DNA from: Trichosphaerium sp. ATCC 40318
Lineage: Eukaryota > Discosea > Flabellinia > Trichosidae
Assembly: GCA_038496445.1 (NCBI GenBank)
Contig: JALMLS010000447.1
Coordinates: forward strand, 204,358 to 268,357
Length of the DNA stretch: 64,000 bases
Direction: 5' to 3'
The notes beneath the pieces were generated by a model that saw only the letters and a list, made by a program, of their open reading frames with translations, was not told where the DNA came from and did no database searches. Shown here one piece after another: positions 48,935-59,180 of this stretch. The first letter of the stretch is position 1, and the number at the start of each line of letters is the position of its first letter. The translations under genes were made by a program, and so were the position numbers.

Positions 48935-49213
48935 AACAAGAGGAAGTGTTGATGGTGCTTTACACAACCACAAGCATCCAACTGTAGTGGAGGCGCTTTT
49001 GCTGATTATACTCGGGTGACTCAGGCTGCATTCAACCCACCTCAAGGCGGCCTCGGGCTCGGTGTAAGTCCTTTGACTTACTTGAGGGCTAACTGACAGT
49101 ATGAAGATTTTATCTTACCTACAAAACAAACAGCCGCCTAAGAAAAATGTACAGAGGAGATTTCAAACTACAAGGTCTATTGTTGACTCAAGGTATCATT
49201 AAAGTAGTATAGC
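48935..49213. other. GC-richer spacer with hairpins and an orphan first exon
   Basis: 49040-49082 contains the inverted repeat TAAGTCCTTTGACTTA and a weaker CTCAAGG..CTTGAG pairing. The 49149-49193 frame (MYRGDFKLQGLLLTQ, then a GGTATC donor) resembles the first exon of the F-box/YwqK gene at 46275 (MASKGVFQLKDTLQIK) but has no following exons on this strand. Confidence 0.35.
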
Positions 49214-49807
49214 TTGCTCCGCAATTGCCCATTGAAACTCCAACGCTTGCACTCACCTTCTTTTTTACCATTCAAAATAGCATTGGTCTCTCAATTGGCC
49301 ATTTGCATGCCAACGCTTGCTCACTCCTTCTATTTTACCATTGATATAAAATACCTTCTTCTTCAGTTGACCATCAGTATGCCACTCTTTGCACTCTCCT
49401 TCTAGTACACCATTGGAATAATTGCGGTCCATAGATACTTGACCATTCCTATAGAACTGCTTGTACTCTTTGTCTTTTTTACCATCTATGTAATTTAGCC
49501 GTACCCTCAATGTACCATTAGAATAGTACCTCTTGATACACATTTTGGTTTTTAAATACTGTTTTTTTTATCCATTTCCCATGTTTATTCAACTCGTTGT
49601 CAAACCTTGTTGTTGTTGCTGTGTATTTTGATAACAACGACCACTTTTGATAAACTTCAAAGCTTAAATCAATGATTTCACAATGTAATTCCAACGGAAG
49701 ACACAATAGAACGCATTTCTCTGATAGTAACTAATTTTTATTGTTATTAGCCGTAGTATGCCATCTTTATACCGTACGCTGTATGTTAATGTACTTTTAG
49801 ATGTCAT
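49214..49807 (-). pseudogene. Broken copy of the F-box/YwqK gene
   Basis: The first exon (ATG at 49807, MTSKSTLTYS), GTACGG intron and F-box head (CLPLELHCEIIDLSFEVYQKW) are nearly identical to the 33055 gene. After GKWIKK a deletion removes roughly 45 residues and shifts the frame, giving an early stop (QEVLF then TGA/TAA). The repeats then continue in another frame (SNGTLRVRLNYIDGKKDKEY; ECKEWHTDGQLKKKVFYING), hit a second frameshift after NGQLRDQC, and fade out by 49200. Non-functional. Confidence 0.82.
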
Positions 49808-50079
49808 TTGTGAAGTTAAGGGTTCCCCTTTGATAACATGAATCAAAAAAGAAAAAAGTCGTTCAAAGTAAACAACATCTTAACTTGTTGTAGATAGATC
49901 CCATAATATCACCTTGATTAATTAAGGAAGCTATAGCATACGTAATTTCTTATATCTTCATAATTCTAACTGGGTCATTGTACTTTTATCCAGGACAAGA
50001 AGATAAGAATAAACAAACCTCAAAAGAAGAAAAGTACAAAATGATTTTATAGGCATCATTAAATTTTAGTTCATTCATT
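49808..50079. other. Intergenic, nothing recognised
   Basis: Promoter side of the broken F-box copy. An AACCCTTAACTTC block before its ATG is shared with the 33055 gene (AACCCTTAACTCC at ~33038). Confidence 0.4.
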
Positions 50080-51557
50080 TTACAAAAGCAAAAATACCAT
50101 GACAAGAACTAATACAGTACACATAGTGAGCGTTCTACTGCTACACTTGAAAATATCTATATTGAGATTTCTCACTAGTGATGTAGAAGATCTTGTTTGC
50201 TCTTGACACTGGTTTCTATTCAAGAGAACCATTGGAGCAACATCTTCACATCTTATAAGTTGTGATATCAGTATTGAAGCCACCTACAAATATGTGTTAT
50301 GCTTAAGGCTAAAGTGAGAGATAGTGATGTACTTCAATTGATGTTGCATCAATGTTAAATGTACCAATGATACAGCTTCCTACTTCAAATATTGTATTTG
50401 TTTTGCTCAGTTTGAGTGTTGTGTTATTGAACCTAGCATCTCCTGTCGAAGCCTGTTAGTATCAGCGTGTATGAGCAAACAAAGTACCAACAATAGAGAT
50501 ATCAAAATCTAGTACAACAACACTATCTGTTGGTATAAAATCTAACAGCAAACATTAGCAAATGTCTTGGCTTGGCTCCGAGCTATGCCAGGGAATTTGA
50601 AAAAATACTTGTCCATATTCAAGAGGTTCATTCGTTACTGCCCTTGTCAATCCAATTAGCGGCCGTGAAGTTGTAAGAGTAAAAGGTACAATATTTCTAA
50701 CAAAATTAAACTCCTCAGTGTTGGTGATTGTCACAAGGTATCCGCCTTGCTGTAAACAATATCCTTTTGATAAAGTTATTTATGATATGTAATTTGCAAA
50801 CAGTACCTTGAGCTTGAGGCCATGAGTGTCTCACACTAACAGGGTTGTAGCAATGACCTGTTCAATGAAATAAGTTAAATACAAACTTAACATGATTGTT
50901 CTTCAATACCTGAAACGTTGTTGTAGTGATCACAAGATACATTCTGTTGTATCTGTATACAAGGAGTTGTTACTAGTGGAACATTGCCAGAGGGAGCTTC
51001 ACAAACGAAATACTCTGAGTCACAAGCATTTGTTATGATCTATCAAAAACGATTAAATGTTGTTTCGTAAACATATTGAACGCACGCCTCCCTCAAGTGT
51101 AGGGCAGTTGTTATCATTTATGACGCTCCCAGGATATGTAAATCTCATAGCGATGGTACTGACAAGCGAGTTGTCATACCAAAAATAATCAATACTGTTT
51201 AAAGTGGTAATATCTAAACGCAATCGCTAATCAACCTTTTTAACAACAAACACGTGATTTGAACGAAAAGTGAAATAAATTTTGTGTTATCGTCGTACGG
51301 GAAATAAAGTCATTACAGATGCTTCCATAATACTGTCAAGTACAAGAGGATTGAATCCTAACGGAGTAAATAAATAATTAGGGAATAATTAGGTCCGTTC
51401 TCTTAGAAACAATACCCATTTCGCATGAATCATTGTCTGTATCATTATGGAGCGTGTATGTTGTATTTTCCCAAGTACATCTCGAAACAACTGCACACGT
51501 GCTTATGGTGATGTAAATAAACACAAACAGCGAGAATAAGGTAAATCTTGAAGTCAT
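50080..51557 (-). pseudogene. CTL-9: internally deleted C-type-lectin-like gene
   Basis: ATG at 51557 (MTSRFTLFSLFVFIYITIS). Exons 1-5 are intact, and the anchor exon (CTVLVLVMVFLLL, TAA at 50080-50082) is also intact. Within the lectin domain a deletion joins the end of exon 6 directly to exon 7: PLIGLT is followed by RAVTNEPLEYG with no intron, losing the GYR..DFQW end of exon 6. A second deletion removes the part after PWHSSEPSQDIC, so the frame meets a TAA and the WxD..CD..FICE half of the lectin domain is gone. CTL-10 retains all of this, so CTL-9 is a derived deletion form. A truncated secreted protein remains conceivable. Confidence 0.78.
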
Positions 51558-52463
51558 ACGATATTCGAAGATGAAAAAATCAACTATGAAATGTATGAAA
51601 ATAAGAAAATGTGCAGCAGATTTATGGAACTCCGATAGAGTTAAAACACACTGTGGAACCTCCAACTGCAAGTACAGCTTATGATATTGAGAATACAAAA
51701 TAGGGTTACTGGGCCACACGTGTTCCATATTTATTCAGTTCCAAACGTCTAAACACCTATAAAACACACACAAACGAACGTACAGCAGTTAAAAGGCTAA
51801 ATAAGCTAAACTGTTGGTGTAAAACTCCGCGGAATAGTACTCCATGCGCTTAAGCGTATGCCACGCAACATCTACTTCAAGCTTGGCCCAATTAGCACCA
51901 CAATGTAAATTCATAATGGCTCCTAGTTAGCAGTCTTTTATACTTGTATTGATAGGATAATACGTTGCAATGTTATTTGTGTTAGCGCTTTCTTTGTTTC
52001 AGGCTTTCTGGTAGGGCTTCGTATTCTCATACTAGTGACTCTCCAATACCATCCAGAAGTGTTATGATTACCACTTGACAGTGCTAGAAGCACATACCTC
52101 CAATACTGCCTCGTGTTAACATTTACATACTTAGTCTATATTCACGTTTAACTTTGGTTTTGTTACTCCCAAAGCATCAATTGGAGACTTTGTGTTCTTT
52201 GATGTCAACAGAAACGGCACTCAAGTTAAAGTAACGTTACTATGTTGAAGTTGTTCTAAGCAAGTATATTTTGGATTTGTTCCTCAAACCATGTGATTTC
52301 TTGCTTCCAATGATAACGTATTACTATGCTATGGCACTATCCATTCTGGTAAAAACGCTATCTACCCGATTGGGTTAGAAGATATGAGATATCAATACCA
52401 ATAAACAACCATCAAAGGAAAGAAAAAAGTACAAAATGATGATTTGTGAAGTTTTTATTCATT
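51558..52463. other. Intergenic between CTL-10 and CTL-9
   Basis: About 0.9 kb. CACGTG at ~51719. No gene or repeat recognised. Confidence 0.4.
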
Positions 52464-54349
52464 TTACAAAAGCAAAAACACCATGACAAGAACTAGTACA
52501 GTACAAACAGTGAGCGTTCTACTGCTACACTTGAAAATATCTATATTGAGAGTGCTCGAAAGCGATGTAGATGTTCTTGTTTGCTCAATACACTGGTTTC
52601 TACTCAAGAGAACCATTGGAGCAACCTCTTCGCATCCTATAAGTTGTGATATCAGTATTGAAGCTGCCTACAAAATATGTGTTACGCTTAAGGCTAAAGT
52701 GAGAGATAGTAGTGTACATCAATTGATGTTGCATCAATGTTAAATGTACCAATGATACAGCTTCCTACTTCAAATATTGTATTTGTTTTGCTCAGTTGAA
52801 GTGTCGTATTTTTGAACCTAGCATCTCCTGTCGAAGCCTGTTAGTATCAGCGTGTAATAACTACCATTGTACCATCAAGAAAAACATCAAAATCGAGTAC
52901 AACAACACTATCCGTTGGTATAAAATCTAACAACTAACATAAGAAGACATTTAACCTGATACTATGGTGTACTGTGTACCCGTTACTAGTTCATCAGTTG
53001 GGGCTGAAGTTGGCATTGCTAAAAAACAGTTAACAATTTCTTTTTTTTACCAAAAAGTCTGTACCTGTTGATGGTGTATCTGTTGGTGTGGATGTTGGAA
53101 TAACTAAACAAACTCGAGTTACATACAAATGACAAGCAAACTGTCTGTACCTGTAGGCGGTAGTGTAGGACGTGGAATTGAATCAAGTTCACATATGAAA
53201 AATTCTGCTCTGTCACAAGTAATATCAGCCCAACCTATCCCCCTTATAATTTCAGTACGTATGAATACACAATTTTCATTGGAATTAGAGTCTTGTTCTG
53301 GCTCTAAAACCAACCAGGGAGTTTGAAAAAATACTTTTCCATAAACAAAAGGTTCATTCGTTACTGCCTTTGTACTGGTGTTAATTGATTGTAGATTTCA
53401 AGTTAGGAAATATCAAGTACCCATTGAAAATCAAGGTGCTCTCTGTATCCACTTGTCAATCCAATTAGCGGCCATGAAGTTGTAAGAGTAAAAGGTACAA
53501 TATTTCTAACAAAATTAAACTCCTCAGTGTTGGTGATTGTCACAAGGTATCCGCCTTGCTGTAAACAATATCCTTTTGATAAAAGTTATTTATGCTATGT
53601 AATTTTGCAAACAGTACCTTGAGCTTGAGGCCATGAGTGTCTCACACTAACAGGGTTGTAGCAATGACCTGTTCAACGAAATAAGCTAAATACAAACTTA
53701 ACATGATTGTTCCTCAATACCTGAAACGTTGTTGTAGTGATCACAAGATACATTCTGTTGTATTTGTATACAAGGAGTTGTTACTAGTGGAACATTGCCA
53801 GAGGGAGCTTCACAAACGAAGTTCTCTGATATGCAAGTATTTCGTATGAGCTATCAATAAAGCGATTAAAAATGGTAGCCTAAACCGATTGTACGCACGC
53901 CTCGTTCAAGTGTAGGGCAGCTGGTATCATTTATGACGCTCCCAGGATATCCTGATTCCATAGCGATGGTACTGACAAGAGAGTTGTCATACCAAAAATA
54001 ATCAATACTGTTCGAAGTGGTAATATTCAAACGTAATCGCTATTTAGCGGTAAATCACGTGATTTGAACGAAAAGTAAAATAAATTTTGTGTTGTCGTCG
54101 TACGGGAAATAAAGTCATTACAGACGCTTCCATAATACTGTCAAGTACAAGAGGATTGAATCCTAAAGAGTAATAAATAATTAGGTCCGTTCTCTTAGGA
54201 ACATCACCCATTTCGCATGAATCGTTATCTATATCATTATGGAGCGTGTATGTTGTATTTTCCCAAGTACATCTCGAAACAACTGCGCACGTGCTTATGG
54301 TGATGTAAATAAACACAAACAGCGAGAATAAGGTAAATCTTGAAGTCAT
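52464..54349 (-). CDS. CTL-10: C-type-lectin-like surface protein with longest stalk
   Basis: ATG at 54349 (MTSRFTLFSLFVFIYITIS), TAA at 52464-52466. The lectin domain has LQQGGYLVTI, PLIGLTSGYREHLDFQW, LVLEPEQDSNSNENC, GWADITCD and FFICELD; tripeptide EPE. Three short stalk exons follow, read on minus between about 53150 and 52980 (PRPTLPPTG; PTSTPTDTPST; MPTSAPTDELVTG). Then come IPTDSVVVLDFDVFLDG, LKNTTLQLSK and the anchor CTVLVLVMVFLLL. The 5' third is nearly identical to CTL-9, its tandem neighbour. Confidence 0.8.
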
Positions 54350-54863
54350 GTGATATTCGAAGATGAAAACCAAATATGAAATGCATAAAAAAAGAAAATG
54401 TGAATAAATATTGTTTTAGGTGCTAAAGTAACAAAAACACGCAGCACCAAAGGACACCTCTGTACTGAAAGCTAAAAGGAGATTTATGGAACTCCGAATA
54501 GAGTTACGGTTCCAATTTTGTCAAATATGACGGAATTTCTGAAACTGTCTCAAAAACAATGCTGGCCATGCCTCGTCAACCACTTTAAACTACAAAACTA
54601 ATTTCCACTGTATTTAGACTTAGACAATACAAAACATGTTGTCAATAGATCTCGAGAAAGTATGAAATCGCTTTCTATGGTTTGAATAAGAATGCAACAA
54701 AATTCTGGTGCTCAACACAGTTACAAAAAAGCCTGAAATAGTTATGTGCAACTTCATTCCCCACACTCTCAATTAAGATGATACTGTCTAATTGCTTTTT
54801 TAATCGCTTAGATGGATATACAACTTTTAGCTGACATATCATAGCAATATGATCATTAGTGTT
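54350..54863. other. Intergenic, nothing recognised
   Basis: Upstream of CTL-10; no gene seen. Confidence 0.4.
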
Positions 54864-55556
54864 TCAGCTCCAATAATTACTATCCCATTTAACTTCATGT
54901 ACACCAATCAATACCTTGGCACCCTCTTTAGTTGCACGTGTATCATATAAGGTAATGGTATGAACACCAACTAAGTACTTCAAACATTCATCTGTAATTA
55001 TAGTTCTTTCTAATTCAATCTCATGAACACCAGCCAATGCCTCTACACCCTCATCTGTAATTGAAGTACTATGTAAATCAATTGTATGAACACCAGCTAA
55101 AGCCTTGATACCCTCATCTGTTATATTGACACAGTATGACAGCCTAATAGTATGAACACCAGCTAACGCCTTCAAGCTTTCATCTGAAATGCCATCACAG
55201 TCACGTAAGTTAATTGTATGAACACCTGCCAAAGCCTTGACGCCCTCATCTGTAATATAATCACATTCTGATAAGTTAATAGTATTTACGCCCTCCAATA
55301 AGTACAAGTGCTTATCACTGATATCTCTTGAAATGAAAACAGTCTCAATAGAGGTGTTTTGAAGCAAAGGGCTTCCAGAAAGAAGATATTCCCCTTACGC
55401 TTGTAACCTTTATTAACCCGTATCCAACATGGTTGTGAATGATATCTCGCAACGGCATGTTTGTGCTGAACGGAGCGTAAAAGAGCCTTGTTTCAGGATA
55501 TGAACGATTATTTCAACAGGCAGGTATATAAGGTCCAATGTGGTACTATCTTCCAT
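54864..55556 (-). pseudogene. F-box/LRR gene with two frameshifts
   Basis: Six to seven intact repeats (54864-55367) follow the GVHTIxLxxCxxITDEGxKALA consensus and end with TGA/TAA after HEVKWDSNYWS. Upstream, the F-box head (ATG 55556, LDLIYLPVEIIVHILKQG, LRSAQTC) lies in a different frame from the following LRDIIHNHVGYGLIKVTSV, which in turn is out of frame with SGSPLLQNTSIETV. Two single-base changes, near 55455 and near 55378, explain this by comparison with 23700-24836. No splice signals suit them. A shorter protein could start at the Met at 55367. Confidence 0.7.
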
Positions 55557-56074
55557 GCTGCAGATGTAATCCAGGTGTTATCAGTTAAAAAACGACCAGT
55601 GTTGACTGTTTTGACGTACACTTGGATAGTAAAGGGAAAATAATGTTTATTATAGCGCAGACACAGTCAAGTAGTCATGCTTAGACAACATGAATACTAT
55701 TACAGAGGAAGTATTAGGCAATACAATTTACACTTATGCCAGTATTCTAAAATCAGATAAGTACAGGATGTGCATACTAGCTAGTCTAGCTAGTAAAATT
55801 AGAAGACGTGCATAATGCTCTAATCTGTTTTTAACAATAGACTTTTACTGACAGCCTGGATTGGAAATGATACGGGAATAGTTGTGCTAATTTAAATCTT
55901 ACGGAGGCTGTTAAAACCTTACATTACTCAAAGCATACAGGGTGCCACGTGTAAGTCTATACGACATGTTCCAAAACCTTTCTTTCATTGAATCCGTGAG
56001 CTAGCCAACACCAAATCCAATCTATTAGTAGGAACAATAAATTTCTCGTATCAAACTACTACGTAAAAAAAAAC
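55557..56074. other. Intergenic, nothing recognised
   Basis: CACGTG near 55947. Nothing else seen. Confidence 0.4.
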
Positions 56075-56365
56075 ATCGAAAATTGAACGAAAACTCAACA
56101 CTTTTCAAAAACCACAATTTTTTCTATCAATAAACGTTTCGACAAATTGTGGTTGACAACTCAATTGATACCAAAAGTGGGTGCTCACATGTCAACTTGC
56201 TGGTGTAGACACCACTATCACCAAATGTACCCTTGTGGTCTGTCTATGGCGTGTGCTCTAAACCCTGAACCTATCTTTGAAATACTTGGCATGCCTGCCT
56301 CCCCCGAGCCACGCCAGGAGCTTGCACTGACTCAATCACCTCTACTTTTGTTAGCAAAACTACTA
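56075..56365 (+). repeat. Left copy of a ~280-bp inverted repeat
   Basis: Matches the reverse complement of 62590-62865. Shared blocks: AAAAGTGGGTGCTC, CATGTCAAC, GTGGTCTGTCTATGG, GTGTGCTCTAAACCCT and TTGCACTGACTCAATCACCT, in the same order. Reading frames are not conserved between copies, so it is not coding. Confidence 0.8.
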
Positions 56366-56976
56366 TTTGTGTTCTGAGACATTATTTTCTTTGTAAGTTG
56401 TGGTTTCACAAAATGGACATTAGGAAACAACTACAATTTTAATACAGCATTCAAAACGAAGACTAAGTTTCATTGCGCATCATGCCTTATTCTTGTTCTA
56501 TTGCCACGTGCTCATATACCAATGTAAGTGTTAGTTCATAGATTCTGTCGCGTTTAATGATTAAAGTGAGAACTTGGTACACGTGACACACTTTATTGTA
56601 CCCGCAGTGAGTTAGATTAAATAAGCTCGGAAAGGTCAACAGTTCAGCTTATTTTTAATCTGACCATTGACTAAGGTACTACCGTTGTTAAAAAACATCC
56701 AAATTTCCAATCTCGAGCATACCACAACAAGCTATATTTTCAAGTATTGTAAAAATAACACGTGGAACAAAGATAGCGTGGTGTATAGCCAGCGCTTCAT
56801 GACACGTTGACTATAATATCTTGTAACATCAGCGCGGGTTATAGGTCTATTAGAGAGTGTAGCGTCTAAGCAGAACGGTGCCAGTGATTAGCTGAATCTT
56901 TATAATCAGACCAATAACGTGCACATTGTTAGAACTACTTTAAAACCATAGCTACAAATACAAACAAGTAGCGAAC
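56366..56976. other. Upstream region of the GPI-protein gene
   Basis: Three CACGTG sites at ~56503, ~56581 and ~56760. No gene seen. Confidence 0.4.
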
Positions 56977-58872
56977 ATGAAACTAATACTTTTGTCACTA
57001 GTATTGGTCTTGTTTACTTTAACGACTAAGAGTCAGAGCGTAATCGACTCGTTGACTACGTTCCAACCTGTTGTTCGGGCAGAAGGTACATCTGGTGGAG
57101 GCACTGTTGAAAACGAGAGTCCTGCACCTGTACCAGATCCTTCGTACCTTGGAAGTCGTTCTCTTTATGCTAGAGCAGATAACGCAAGACTTGGTGATGA
57201 AGTAAGCACTAGAGCAGTAGCAGGAGGTCTACAATGTAATATTGCGTCTGGCACAAAAGGTGTTTCCGAATGGCGTTACAGTTCAATCTCGAACGTCGAT
57301 TTGCTTTCAACTGGCTGCGGTACGCGTTTGTTTTTATAATTTAACTACACACTCTGTAATTGTTTTACGCCTAACCCGAGACCACGTTTTTCTTTGAGTT
57401 AAAATTATAGTCTTGGCAGTATTTGGTGTTATTTTAAATCACCACAGTTACTATGCAGTGTATCTTTTCTTTTTTTTCTTAAACGAACTATTTTAGTGTT
57501 AGGACGTGTTGTCTTAATTTTTACCTACAGGGTGCTTTGCTTTGACGGAAGTCGGTCCTGATAAAAATCACAAACTCAAAGTAACAACAAAGAGTGGAGG
57601 AACATCAGCTGTTTCGACATCACCAATTCTCCCTGCTCTTCCTGGAGCTGAGAGGCTTGTGTGTATACCTATTGAAGCTCCTTTTGCTGCGTACGAATCG
57701 GTGACGAACCTTGTATTGCAAGTAGATGGCACTATTCAGGCGCAATTTGATGTGGATTTAACTCAATTCTGCTGCGTTACACCAACGACTGCTTGGCATA
57801 CTATAGCACCAGGACCCTATACTGTCGGTAAATATTTTTTACGAATAGGAACCAATAAAAAGTTGCACGGGATTGACTATTGTTTTTCCTTTTTTTCAGT
57901 TAAAAATGTTGATGGCTTAATTTTTTTCTTTAGGTTCTTGTACTGACTTAACTCTAAATATTCGATCCTATGTTCGTCTTCCAGCTGCAAATGAAGATTT
58001 TACATACTCTTTCTCTATGAACGGCTTAGGTACAGTGACTGGAGGCTCTCTATCTTGTACAAACGGAGTAAGTATTTGTACAACTATTTTTTTTTTTGAA
58101 GTCTTTGGTTGTATTTGCCGACCTTAAACATGTTAAATTTACACACATAGGTATCCGGCACAATCGATGGCGGGTCAGGATCAATCAGCGGTGGCGGTAC
58201 ACTGGCCGATGGCATCTCTAGCACGTGCAGTTTTGAAGGTATAACAATAGTTATATTTTGCTTGTTTCTTCTATCCTTTTCTAGTGTGCTGGACGACTAG
58301 TGGTATGAACGACTTTAGCGCAAGTATCAATAGCTCTAGGATTGGTAACTCATATAACTCTAATGCTGATGTGGACCCGTGAGTAAACACAATAATCACG
58401 TGCTCTAAAATACATTTGTAGATTCAATGATTCAGATCCATACAGAAAATGTCAACCCAACACTCCTTCAACTATAACTGTTGTAGAAGTACGTCAATAT
58501 CATAATTGAAAGTACCGAAAAACCAAAAAAGAACATGTCAGGAAGTACACAATTTTGTGTAGAACTTCCTTTAAGATTAACGAACAATATTTTATTTTTC
58601 GTATACTGTGCTTTTGATACTTTGCGTACAACTGATTCACCTATTAGCCTCCAAGCACAACTACACCTCCAAGTACGACAAAACCTCCAACAAGCGCACC
58701 ACAAACTACTGAACTACCAACCACACATTCTGGAACACTTCAAACTGACTCTGGTACTTGATATACTCGTTTTTAATGTAACTCATCACTACTAGGCGAT
58801 ACAAGTAGTGTTGGTATACTGCACGTGGATCTTGTGTTTCTCTTAATGACAATGATGGCTTTTGTATTGTGA
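56977..58872 (+). CDS. Secreted, probably GPI-anchored surface protein
   Basis: Eight exons: 56977-57319, 57531-~57825, then exons beginning about 57934, 58151, 58285, 58422, 58650 and 58798, ending TGA 58870-58872. N-terminal signal peptide (MKLILLSLVLVLFTLTTKS). The ectodomain is Cys-poor and Ser/Gly/Thr-rich with beta-type patterns (LVLQVDGTIQAQFDVDLTQF; SGTIDGGSGSISGGGTLADG). It is followed by a PPST/TKPPT stalk and a hydrophobic C-terminus (VGILHVDLVFLLMTMMAFVL) ending at the stop, as in GPI-anchored proteins. No known domain recognised. Its exons 5-6 with the intervening intron are duplicated in inverted orientation at 63870-64000, fused to a CTL C-terminus. Confidence 0.75.
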
Positions 58873-59180
58873 GGACATTTACTTGATACAATAAAACAAC
58901 TAGTTAACCCATTCTTGCACAAAACTTATTTTTCTCTTTAAAGCTAAGAATTAAACGAGAAAGTTCGCTTAGTCAGCAGAAAACCACGCGTATTTGAGCG
59001 CAAAAAATTGTTTGTTAAAATGTAGACCATTAATGTATGTAACAATTTTTATCTCACGGTTTATAAGTTTTACATGTTAAGGTACTTTGTTTTTGTGTTG
59101 TTTACAGAAAACTCCGTTGTATCCATCATTGGAACTTTTTCTTCTATTGATATCAGTAAGTATTTTAATGATAGTTAGTA
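58873..59180. other. Spacer between convergent genes
   Basis: About 300 bases; nothing recognised. Confidence 0.4.

Noticed and set aside
56147-56377. Open frame in the left inverted repeat as a gene
   Set aside because: The inverted copy does not keep the same frame, so the similarity is at DNA level only.
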